Part shown: piece by piece, positions 1 to 10,784 of the stretch
Position numbering within the stretch: the stretch's first letter is position 1
Layout of the letters: each line of letters begins with the position of its first letter
Assembly: GCA_023974075.1 (NCBI GenBank)
Contig: CM043800.1
Span: 41,566,685 to 41,630,684 of the forward strand
Length of the DNA stretch: 64,000 nucleotides
Origin: Chaenocephalus aceratus
Taxonomy: Eukaryota; Chordata; Actinopteri; Perciformes; Channichthyidae
Reading direction: 5' to 3'
Position numbers and translations under genes: made by a program
Notes under the pieces: model-generated
Told to the model about the DNA's origin: nothing
Database searches by the model: none
The model's input: the letters and a program-made list of their open reading frames with translations, nothing else

Positions 1-800
1 ACATTATCATTCATTTTAGTAAGCACTGGATAATGGTCACTTCCTACAGTGGAGTTATTCAAAACAAACCATTCGCATGTATGAACCAAACAGTTTGACA
101 CTAATGTCAGATCCAGGCATGAGACTTTCCCCCTGTGTACATCTACTCTTGTGCCATGTCCATCATTAAGGCATACTAGTGTTCTTTCCTCCAGCATTTC
201 TTCCACTATATTTTCGTTACTGTCTGTATGGTTGCTGCCCCATAGACTGTTGTGTGCATTGAAATCACCACACCAAACTTCCTTCCTATGTTTATTGCCT
301 GCTATTTCTTTAAATATATCAGTGGTTAGATTTGGACATGGGTTGTATAAATTGATTATCCTAATGTTATCTTGTTTTCTAGGGTTGCAGATTTCCACTA
401 TAATACAGTCTATATCATCAGGAGAGATTGCACCTCCCTATATGCCACACCATCTTTGAGAAATGGCTGCAGGATCTCAGGTATGCAAAGTGGACAGGTA
501 GGCGAGAAAGGCTTTTTTGAGTCTCAGAGACCAAGGTCCTGTACACTTTGCATACATTGACTGCACGACTTCAGGTCTGCGATGTGGACAGTACACCTAA
601 AATACATCACTACACAACCTGTGGTATTTGAAAATAAGGGAATGACATGTTTATAATATGCTGCAAAACACAACAAATATGCAGGGTTGCAAGTCTATTT
701 CAAAGGCCATTTCATTGTTGGTAGTCTGATCATTTCAACAAGAGAATAGAATCAAACTGAAAACATCGTAAATATATTCTAGATACATGAAGCAGATTAA
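1..800 (-). mobile_element. I/Nimb-type LINE, endonuclease fragment (copy A)
   Basis: This stretch aligns by eye with 16588-17300 (copy B) and with part of 46100-46523 (copy C). The minus strand encodes the C-terminal part of an apurinic endonuclease-like domain, with GDFNAHNSLWGS-type residues and a DLTLVSN motif seen most clearly in copy B. The reading frame is broken here, and the RT half is absent because the window begins inside the element. A ~90-bp insertion with inverted ends lies at about 471-561. The block continues directly into sequence shared with the zinc-finger duplicate B, so it belongs to a duplicated segment. The clade name (I/Nimb, jockey-like) is an inference from the endonuclease and RT motifs. 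Confidence 0.75.
471..561. repeat. small insertion with inverted ends inside LINE copy A
   Basis: Copy B reads straight from 'gaaatgactgcac' into 'aacttcagg'. Copy A carries about 90 extra bases here. The insert starts near TATGCAAAGTGGACAGG (484-500) and ends near CCTGTACACTTTGCATA, which are reverse complements with one mismatch. It looks like a miniature foldback or MITE insertion. A short CTGCA-type repeat flanks it, but no clean target duplication can be defined. Confidence 0.5.
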
Positions 801-950
801 TGAACAGTGATGAATTCTGATGTTACGTCAATGGATGGCGCTGTTGGGATGGGATCAGTAATGGAAAAAAGGATCACCCAATGCATGGCCAATAGATGGA
901 AGTTGTTTATTGTAAACTGTGAAAAAACTAAATAAGCTTAAATCAGGGCC

Positions 951-1402
<452 letters not shown>

Positions 1403-1608
1403 CTAGAACAGACGGACAGAGAAAGAGAGAAAGTCAATCTAAAAAGCATAAATACAATTTAACACAATAAATACAAGTTAACACAATAAAAACTCACTTA
1501 ATATAAACCTTGTGTTAACAAAATACTACTTATCAACTGTTTGTGTTTATTATATTTGTATTATATTTGATACAGTAATACAGCAATATTCTAACCAAAG
1601 TATATACC

Positions 1609-1760
1609 AGAGGTGGGGGACTCGAGTCACGTGACTTGACTCGCATAGCATATTTTTTGACTTGAGACTTGCTTGACTAACATTGATAAAAGACTCGACT
1701 TGACTTTGACTTGGTATTCATGACTTGAGACTTGACTTAGGCTTGAGACAGATGACTCGA
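1609..1760. repeat. GACTCGAGTCA-rich repeat in zinc-finger intron
   Basis: A stretch dense in GACTCGAGTCA, TGACTTGAGAC and related words begins at GAGGTGGGGGACTCGAGT. Related words return at about 2505-2545 in the opposite sense (CTTGACTCTCACCCC), suggesting the ends of a small DNA transposon spanning about 1609-2560. The same block occurs at about 21985-22140. No target duplication was resolved. Confidence 0.4.
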
Positions 1761-2273
1761 AAGGACTTTACTTTTTAAAATAAAATATTTGCATTTGTTT
1801 TTGTATTGTACGAAGCCCCTAGAGGGCAATGAAAGAAAAAAAAAGAGAGAGAAAATCTCGTTCGCAGGAGAAAGTAGGAAGTGGAGCGCACAGGAGACAG
1901 CCGTTTCATTGCAGACTGTTATGTTTATGTGGGGAAATACATACATTATTTGAGATATTTCAAACTCGGACTTCATTTTAGGGACATTTCGGCCAGGGGT
2001 GTAGAGTTATTTGTTCAAGCACCGGATCGGCAAAACAGGAGAGTCTGTGAACCAGTCTGCCTTGACCTATGTATTAATGTCTGTGACACTCACAGTATCT
2101 GCTGCCCACAGCTGTTTTATAGAAGAAGAACCCCCTTCACTGCATTAAATCTCTGCAGCACCAGGAGGCAGTGTAACTCAGCAGAATCTGAGAAGAGCAG
2201 CAAAGAGCTGTGCCTTCACTATGTTTACCTTCAGTAGAACAGCTAACCAGCGACCGCAGGCTGCTATGTTTTT

Positions 2274-2275
2274 TT

Positions 2276-2351
<76 letters not shown>
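2274..2351. repeat. (CA)n microsatellite
   Basis: Nearly pure CA dinucleotide array with one CAAACA interruption near its start. It corresponds to the longer array at 22641-22870 in the duplicate segment. Confidence 0.97.
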
Positions 2352-2353
<2 letters not shown>

Positions 2354-2579
2354 ATTGCCCCTATTACATGTTTTATGATTTCAGAGCCCCACTCTCCATT
2401 GTTGTTAATGTTAAAAATAAAACTCTAGTTTTCATATAAAACTCTAGTTTTCATAACCACTGATTTAAATGCGTAAACTGGGGTTATTCATCAGGATTTC
2501 GTAGGACTTAACTTGCTTGACTCTCACCCCAGTAACTTGAGACTTGCACATGTACAGATGTAGCACCTCATTTCAGACA

Positions 2580-3155
2580 GTTTGAAACGCGAGGGCCGTG
2601 GCCGGCACGGGGTCTGCCCTCGCTCAAGGGAAAACCTCTAGCGTGACTTGAGACCGCCCTCTTGATAAATAAATGTAATTATAATTATAACATTCTGTTT
2701 TTAGACTTCTCTGTTTCAGTGTGCGTACTCTGTATAAATGCTCTGTAGTTGATCTGACTGAAATTGTGATTTTAAATCTCAAAACCGCTACAATATCTGT
2801 CAGGCAGAAACTTGGGACAAGTAATTTGACTGAAACCTTAAAACTGAACTAACTGACTGCTAGGGTTAACTTTGATTTAAACATTTGTAGAATACTAAGA
2901 GCTTTATTGAGTAGGTGTAACTGTGTTAGGGTTAAACTCATAACTTTATAACTTAGGGTTTAATGTAATTGTAAAACCATTGGGCCACTGAAAAGACACA
3001 ATAACAACTCAAGAAGGAGCTAGTCTAGATTTCCTTTTGAGGGCCACCAGCTGCAGAGAGTTAACTAATTAAAGGGACGTGGCCCCACAGCTGTGAGAAC
3101 TCAGCAATCAGGTGTCCATTTTAGGTAGCACTTTCCTGGAGCGTCAGACAGACGA
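2580..3155. other. no gene seen
   Basis: AT-rich anonymous sequence without a coding frame or a recognised repeat. It probably includes the left flank or divergent 5' UTR of the LINE that follows. Confidence 0.5.
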
Positions 3156-3263
3156 AGACTGACAAAGACAATAGAGTCCTGCGGGAGTCAAAGACTGACA
3201 AAGACAATAGAGTCCTGCGGGAGTCAAAGACTGACAAAGACAATAGAGTCCTGCGGGAGTCAC
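3156..3263. repeat. 36-bp tandem repeat, three copies
   Basis: Three consecutive 36-bp units beginning AGACTGACAAAGACAATAG and ending CTGCGGGAGTCAA are essentially identical. They lie about 75 bases before the start of LINE sequence shared with 30237, so they may be a 5' UTR promoter-type repeat of that LINE or may simply be local. Confidence 0.9.
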
Positions 3264-4650
3264 GAGGGTGGCAAAGACGAGGCAAATCCTACTTTGATTG
3301 AGCTAAGTATCGCTGGTGTTTTATTTTATTTGGTTGTCACAACTCTCCTTCTCTTAGTGACTGTAACTCCACAGTTGCCTACACTCTTTTCGGGTTTGCT
3401 AATGGTAGCTACTTTAGCTTGATAGCTAGCCATGGCTCCTTCCCCACCCTCGGGTGTTATTTCCTGTTCTTCCTGTCTCATGTTTGGTTACTTCCCTACC
3501 TCCTTTACTGGTACCGATACATGTGTTAAATGTAGTATAGTTGTTAGGTTGGAGGCGGGAATCATAGCCATAGAAGCCTGGCTCCGCATCTTAGAAAGTA
3601 ACTCACAGGGTTCTTACACCTTTTCCAAAGTCAAATTCAAGCACTTTTCAAGGTGCATTTTCAAGGTGCATTTTCAAGCTTTTCAAGCAGCTTACAGCGG
3701 CACTTTTAAATTACATATATATACGCACATACTTATACTCAAATGATTATTTCCCTACCTCACATTAAATCAGATGTTCTTTATGCTATAAACAACCAAA
3801 TATGTGTTTTGTGATAGCATTCTACACGAGGATGACAAATTAAAGAAAAATAAAACAAAGTTTAATATTTTAAAATGAGTGACCCATATATAAGTAGACT
3901 GGGCATCCCATATAATCTGGCTGAGCCAATATAAAACAATCAGCCAAATAACTTTTCAATAAATTCTTTATTAACATTTTTGAGGTCCTTTTAGGTTGGC
4001 AGTAAACATACGGTTAGGACAAACGTTTTATTTTGATACAATGTGACCAACCGAGCACAGTGTGAAGAGAGCGAGGCCACAGAGCACACACTTTCTACAT
4101 CATACAAAGATATATATATGTATATAAATTATAGACAAACTCCCCATAAAACGCACGGTATTTCTCTATCTAATAAAAACGGAACATAAGACTTTAATCT
4201 AAGTAACAGCATGAGGTCAGTTTCTGTGTAAGAGTTTTGGTTTTTACAATATTGATTTATCGTAAGATAAAATGTACAATCACTTTTTAAATCAGAAAAT
4301 GAGGCTCATTGAGACCGGATTCCAGTTTGGGTTTTAACATCCCTTCTCCATCGAGTGAATTTCTGTGGATTTATTCGCTACTCTGCGGCGGATAAGTACT
4401 CCGCCACAGGTCTGCAGAACACACGACTCCCTGAATGCATCCTCACACAACATGCAGGAGCAATCACAGGATTAAACTATTTACATGAAAGGAAATGGAA
4501 GTGGGAGACACAAACCTTCACAAAAGTCATTTTTTTTTTTAATACCAAACAGCATAGAAATCTATTGAGGTAAACAAACCGACATCTTACACAGCCAAGG
4601 TAACAATTAGTTCCCTGCCTTCCTGACTACTGCAACACTACAAGGCCTAC

Positions 4651-4652
<2 letters not shown>

Positions 4653-4697
<45 letters not shown>

Positions 4698-4719
4698 TGT
4701 CTGTGTCTGTGTGTATGTC

Positions 4720-4766
<47 letters not shown>

Positions 4767-4770
4767 CTGT
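4653..4770. repeat. (GT)n microsatellite, compound
   Basis: Two GT arrays separated by TGTCTGTCTGTGTCTG-type interruptions, lying within the hAT element at 3606-6272. Confidence 0.95.
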
Positions 4771-5813
4771 GTGTGTCTTTGTTTATTTTAAGTTGTGTAC
4801 ATTTCTAATATGTTAAAAATTTATATGTATCTTACTAAGTGGTGGCCCTGAGTCCCCTGCAGTTTTGCTTGCAGAAAGGACTGCTCCACCCCCAGACAAA
4901 ATGCCTCACCCATATAATTCCCTAATTTTATTGGACACCAGCATGTCAGGTGACATTGTGTATATTTATAGAAATATATCTATGTAGAGGGCCAGTGTGA
5001 GATCGAAAAAAGTGGTGTGTTGCCTGAGGGCAACACTATGTCATAGAGGGTTAAATACAATTTTAAAATACTTGTACTTTCATTTTATGCAACTGTGTAC
5101 TACACTTCTACTCCACTAAAGTTCGCCACTCTGCTGTTCCGTAGCGCTGCTCCCCCTCCCTCCGGCTGAAATTATGGATATATGGCGTATAGTAATCAGA
5201 TAACACGGCAGGGTCCGTTACAGTTTGTTTTCATCTGATTTCAAATAAACAAAGTCTTAGCTTTCCGAATATTAAACTTGTTTCGGCAAATTCAGATGAT
5301 AAATACAACTTTGAAGCTTCGGCATAATTACAAGCGGAGAACGGAGTAACTTAACGTCACAGCAGGCATATCAACAGCCGGTGTTTCTCGTGAGTGTTTG
5401 CCCCGGGAAATAAACACAATACACACAAACGCAAAAATACACAAACACGCATACACACACTCGCGAGCTTCCCCCAGACCAGTACAAACGAAAATATGTT
5501 TCCTCCGTTAGAAAGCTAGGAATATCCTCTTTCCAACAGTGTATATAACTCAAAATGTGTCTTCGGGTCAATGCGACTGATTTCGATGGAGCAAGTTTAG
5601 GCACGAACTACCAGTAGAAATACATTGCTTTTAAAATCATTCTATGTGACATGAAACACCACAGGATGGCGACTGACATAGGTACGCTCCTCTGAAATTA
5701 TTGTCACCTGCCTACATAAGCAATTATCCCACATTGAGTTCGCCAACGTTACTAGCTTAAACAAACGTAACATGCAACGTTAGCCTAAGCCAAAATGCTC
5801 TACTACGGCTTAC

Positions 5814-5904
5814 CTTTCATGTGGCTCGTCAGCGCAAACTCTCCCATCGAGAACAACTGCATTTCTTTTTGGCAACCTTTGCATGGTTTTAGGGTTTTAG
5901 CCAT
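5814..5904 (-). pseudogene. candidate first exon of an hAT transposase (BED-finger start)
   Basis: On the minus strand an ATG at 5904 opens MAKTLKPCKGCQKEM, followed by FSMGEFALTSHMKG. It ends at a consensus donor (AAAG|GTAAGC, GT at 5813-5812). C-x2-C followed by a GE.ALTSH.KG string is the pattern I associate with the N-terminus of fish hAT transposases, where a BED-type zinc finger binds the transposon ends. It is placed as expected, about 370 bases inside the terminus. No later exon is seen, so the gene is probably a relict. Confidence 0.5.
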
Positions 5905-7076
5905 GGCTTGTATTTTTCTTCGGATAGTCAACGCTCGTTAAAACAGCAACCTCCTGGCATACTGTCATCTCTATATCTCTCATTAGAATGCCCAGTTCAG
6001 GAAAAAAAACACTTGCAGGTCGCGCGCATAGCGCGGGAAGGCCGCAGCAGAGCTGTTTTATGTAGAAGCGAAGCAATTCTTTTTCTTTTAATCTAAAAAG
6101 CGAACTATTCAGTCAGACAGCAATGTATTGTAAAAGTAAAGCATTTACATTTTCAAGCACTTTATCTCAATTTCAAGCACCATTCCCAAAATTCAAGCAC
6201 TTTCCCAACCTTGAAAACACCACGTCAAATTTCAAGCATTTTCAAGGATTTCAAGCACCCGTACGAACCCTGAACTCAGCTCCAGTAAAGCCCATGTTAG
6301 CCGGTGCGGACCAGCAAAAGGTAGCTCCTATTAGCCGTCCCCCGGCAACTCCCGAGCAGCAGGGAGACTGGGTGACTGTTCAGAAGGGGCATAACGCGAA
6401 ACCCGCAGGTCCCCACCAACCCGTTAACGTATCTAACAGATATTCCCCACTCAGCGAGACACCCGCTGAGAAGCCAACTCTGGTTATTGGTAGCTCTATT
6501 ATGAGACACGTGAATTTAGAGACCGAAGCCTCCACAGTCACATGCATTCCGGGGGCCAGAGCGGGCGACGTTGAGGCGCATCTTAAACTGCTGGCTAAAA
6601 ATAAACGTAAATACAGTAGGATTGTTATTCACGTCGGTGGTAATGATGTTCGTTTACGCCAATCAGAATGCACCAAACTTAATGTGGAGTCGGTGTGTAG
6701 TTATGCTAAAACAATGTCGGACACCGTAATCTTCTCTGGTCCCCTCCCCAATCTGATCAATGATGACATGTATAGCCGCATGTCATCATTTCAGCGCTGG
6801 TTGTCTTGGTGGTGCCCAGCAAACAATGTGGGCTTCGTAAATAATTGGACAGCCTTCTGGGGAAAACCTGGTCTGATTAAGAGAGACGGCATTCATCCTA
6901 CTTTGGAAGGTGCACATCTCATTTCGGCAAACATTTCAGGGCTTTGTGGACTTAATCCATGACAAACTGGAGTTGAGACCAGGAGGCGGAGTCGCAGTCT
7001 TACACGCTTCTCTGCGCTCTCTCCTAGGCAGTCATCCATAGGAATCTCGAACCCAATAAAATACCCAATATTAGCG

Positions 7077-10030
7077 GTGTGTGTGTCTGCCCAAGGACAA
7101 TTTAACGTAAAACCTAATAGAGGTGTCATACATAATAACCTAATAAAAGTAAATGTAACAACTACTACAGTGCAACAAAACAGGAAGATTAAATGTGGTC
7201 TCTTAAACATAAGATCTCTAGCATCTAAAGCAATATTGGTAAATGATTTAATATCAGATTATAATATTGATATATGCCGTCTCACTGAAACTTGGTTGAG
7301 ACATGAAGAATATGTCAGCATAAATGAGGCCACTCCACCCAGCCATATCAATACTCATATTGCCCGAGGCGTGGGCCGAGGAGGTGGAGTTGCAGCAATC
7401 TTTGACTCAAGTTTACTTATCAATACTAAACCTAAATTAAATTATACCTCCTTTGAAAGTCTCGTTTTTAGTCTTACGAATCCGACCTGGAAAACTTTGC
7501 AGCCAATCTTATTTGTTACAGTGTACCGTGCACCAGGTCCTTATTCAGAATTCCTATCAGAATTCTCTGAGTTGTTATCAACTTTGGTTCTTAAAACAGA
7601 TAAAGTAATTATCGTAGGTGACTTTAATATTCATGTTGACGATGATACAAATAGCCTTACTGTTGCATTTAACTCTATATTAGATTCTGTTGGTTTTTGT
7701 CAGAGTGTAAATAAACCAACCCACTGCTATAATCACACTCTCGACGTTGTTCTGACTTATGGTATTGAAATTGAGCAACTATTAGTCGAACCGCATAATC
7801 CTGCTTTATCCGACCATTTCTTAGTAACTTTTGAAGTACTGTTACTAGACTACAAAGCATTAGTCAAAAGCTCCTGCACCAGAAACCTATCTGTTAGTGC
7901 TATAGCCAAATTTAAGGAAGAGATTCCACCAATACTTAACTCGATAGCATGTCTGCATGTAGGGGAGGAAACTTATACAAAATGTACACCACCCCAAATT
8001 GATCATGTTGTTGATAGTGCTACAGATGCGCTGCGAATAAAATTAGACTCTATTGCTCCTTTGAAAAAGAAGAAAATAAAACAACATAGATTAGCTCCAT
8101 GGCATAATGCCGAAACCCGCAAAAGTCGAGACAACTTGAAAGGATATGGCGTTCCACTAAACTTGAAGAATCTCGTTTAATTTGGCATATTACTCTCAAT
8201 GAATATAAGAAAGCACTGCGTAAAGCGAGAGCAGTCTACTACTCTTCATTAATAGATGAGAATAAGAATAATGCAAGATTTATTTTCAGCACTGTAGCTA
8301 GGCTGACAGAGAGCCATAGCTCGATTGAGCCTTCTATTCCCATAGCACTCAGTAGTAATGATTTTATGTGCTTTTTTAACGATAACATTGTTACTCTTAG
8401 AAACAAAATTAATGACCTCTTGCCTTTGACCAGTATCGTGTTATCAACAGCTCCCGGAAACGTAAGTTCTAATATTACACTAGATAGTAAACTAGAATGC
8501 TTTTCAGCCATAAACCTTGAACAATTAAATTCAATGATTCTCTCTTCTAAACCATCAACGTGTATGTTAGACCCAATTCCAACTAAGCAGTTGAAGGAAG
8601 TTTTTCCATTAATTAGCACTTCTTTATTAAATATTATGAATATGTCTTTATTATCAGGCTATGTTCCACAATCATTCAAAGTGATAAAACCGCTTCTTAA
8701 AAAGCACAACCTCGATCCAGAGGTTTTAGCCAATTATAGACCTATTTCTAATCTTCCGTTCCTCTCAAAAATTCTTGAGAAAGCGGTCGCAAAACAGTTG
8801 TGTGATTACTTAAAAAACAATGATTTATTTGAAGATTTTCAGTCTGGCTTTAGAACACATCATAGCACAGAGACTGCTCTGGTTAAAGTCACAAATGACA
8901 TTCTAATAGCCTTTGACAAGGGACTTGTCTCTATTCTTGTTTTGCTCGATCTCAGTGCTGCATTTGATACTATCGACCATGATATCCTATTGCAAAGACT
9001 AGAGCACTTAGTTGGCATACAGGGAACTTCTTTAGGCTGGTTTAGGTCCTATCTATCTGAACGCTCTCAGTTTGTACGTGTCAATGATGAATCTTCCAAG
9101 CAAACCAAAGTTAGCCATGGAGTGCCACAGGGCTCAGTGCTCGGACCTATTTTGTTCACATTATATATGCTATATAAGGAATCATTCTGTAAACTTTCAT
9201 TGTTATGCGGATGATACTCAACTATATTTATCAATCAAGTCTGATGAAATTAATCATCTAAATAAAATTCAAGACTGCCTCAAGGACTTAAAAACGTGGA
9301 TGACCTTAAACTTTTTGATGTTAAACACGACCAAAACTGAAGAAGTTATTGTACTTATTATTATTATCTAAAGATATACTAACTATGGATGGCATTAATT
9401 TGGCCTCCAGTGAGACTGTAAGGAATCTTGGTGTTATATTTGATCAGGATTTATCCTTTAACGCCCACATAAAATCAATTTCAAGGACCGCCTACTTCCA
9501 TCTACATAACATTGCAAAGATCAGGCATATCTTGCCTCAAAACGATGCAGAGAAACTAGTCCATGCATTTGTTACTTCAAGGCTGGATTATTGTAACTCT
9601 TTATTATCAGGGTGTACCAAGAAGTCAGTCAAGTCGCTTCAGCTGATTCAAAATGCTGCAGCTCGTGAGTTAGGAAAAGGGACCACATTACTCCTGTTCT
9701 GGCTGCCTTACACTGGCTCCCTATAGAACACAGGATAGAATTTAAAATTCTTCTTCTCGCCTACAAAGCCCTTAATGGGCAGGCGCCATCTTACCTTAAA
9801 GAACTCATTATACCCTACTGTCCTACTAGGGCATTGCGTTCCAAGAATGCAGGGTTGTTGGTTGTTCCTCGAGTCTCTAAAAGTACAATGGAAGCCAGAG
9901 CCTTTTCTTATCAAGCTCCACATTTGTGGAATCAGCTTCCAGTTTGTGTTTGGGCGGCAGACACCCTATCCATTTTTAATAGTGCGCTTAAGACCTTCCT
10001 TTTTGATAAAGCTTATAGTTAGGGCTGATT
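7077..10030 (+). pseudogene. LINE ORF2: endonuclease-reverse transcriptase, frameshifted
   Basis: The endonuclease comes first, with LLNIRSLASKA, LTETWL, GDFNIHVDDD and LSDHF. The frame ends at 8180 and coding resumes in another frame from about 8160 on. The RT then shows [51 protein letters not shown] (motif A) and [14 protein letters not shown] second frameshift near 9170-9190 precedes [11 protein letters not shown] (catalytic YADD at 9204-9215), and another lies near 9350. The remainder (RNLGVIFDQDLSF, SRLDYCNSLLSG, LWNQLP) is the thumb and C-terminal region typical of L2/CR1. The enzyme would nick target DNA and copy the LINE RNA there; this copy cannot. Confidence 0.9.
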
Positions 10031-10784
10031 AGATTCAGCCCCTAGTTTTGCTGATATAGGCTTAGTTTGTCGGGGGACATCTTACTTCTTCCTTCTCTCT
10101 GTCTATACTTGTGTACTCTCATGTTCCGATTAATCCAGCTTCCTCAAATTTCTTTCTTTTTGGTGTCTATATACGCTGGGATCCGGGGTCATGGATGATC
10201 CTGCGGTCCTGTGTCCTGCATCGCGAGCCCTGGATCTTGAGTCGTGGCTGTGGTCCTGGATCATAGGTCGATATCCTCGTGGATTCATCTTCCTATTATA
10301 CACACATGCATTTCCAAACATTTGGACTACCTATGTTGCAAATGTATTATCTTTTCAATTTACACATGGCATCTATTGCACGTCTGTCCGTCCTGGGAGA
10401 GGGATCCCTCCTCTGTTGCTCTCCCTGGGGTTTCTCCCATTTTTCCCTTTAAAACTGTGGGTTTTCTTCGGAAGTTTTTCCTTGTACGATGTGAGGGTCT
10501 AAGGACAGAGGGTGTCGTATTGTCATACTGATATTTTGTAGAAACTGTGAAGTCCACTGAGACAAATGTAACATTTGTGATATTGGGCTATATAAATAAA
10601 CATTGATTGATTGATTGATATTGCCCCTCTTGCTATAATCATGTGTATTTTCTCCATTCCTGTTTATGTGTCTTCTCGCAATTATCACTGGCCCCGTGTA
10701 TCTCGTAATCAATATAACCGGCCTGCTCTCGTCTATCCCACATGCTCCACTGACATCCAACATCTAGTTTCAGGCGGCCTGTGG

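Larger units (their letters stand above)
3606..6272 (-). mobile_element. hAT DNA transposon, non-autonomous, in LINE ORF1
   Basis: The left end CAGGGTTCTTACACC and the right end GTACGAACCCTG are inverted, matching the common fish hAT terminus CAGGGTTCGTAC. The flanks are AACTCA at 3600-3605 and AACTCA at 6273-6278, a 6-bp target duplication. hAT subgroups with 5- or 6-bp duplications are known besides the usual 8 bp. Subterminal TTTTCAAGCAC words repeat at both ends. Inside are two GT arrays (4653-4770) and one conserved first exon of a transposase (5814-5904). No further transposase domain is recognisable, so it is probably a deleted or replaced derivative. Confidence 0.85.
3432..6962 (+). 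pseudogene. LINE ORF1: zinc-knuckle-like N-terminus plus esterase-like domain, interrupted
   Basis: The N-terminal exon-like part (from ATG 3432) carries CSSC and CVKC pairs. After removal of the hAT and one copy of its 6-bp duplication the frame runs straight on at 6279. The C-terminal ~225 residues hold SGNH-hydrolase landmarks: VIGSSIMRHV (block I Ser), PGARAGD, HVGGNDV (block III Asn) and DGIHPT (block V Asp/His). Esterase-type ORF1 proteins are known in CR1/L2 LINEs and are thought to bind RNA or lipid; the exact role is unsettled. The stop lies just before 6963. Apart from the insertion the ORF looks intact. Confidence 0.85.
3336..10619 (+). mobile_element. L2/CR1-group LINE, nearly full length, split by an hAT (element 1)
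   Basis: The order is 5' region (shared with 30237-30530), ORF1 with a CxxC pair and an SGNH/GDSL esterase-like domain, ORF2 with endonuclease and reverse transcriptase, a ~590-bp 3' UTR, and a terminal (TTGA)n/ATTGATTG tail. Shorter 5'-truncated copies of the same 3' end lie at 28112-28272 (+), 48320-49165 (-) and 59288-60180 (-), which shows target-primed dispersal of this family. A 2.67-kb hAT is inserted at 3606-6272. ORF2 has at least two frameshifts, so this copy is dead. Placement in the L2/CR1 group rests on motifs such as [16 protein letters not shown] and on the esterase ORF1. Confidence 0.9.

Noticed and set aside
2137..2439. Poly-(CV) and poly-(TH) frames
   Set aside because: Translations of a CA microsatellite; the same applies to 22510-23025 and 42069-42341.
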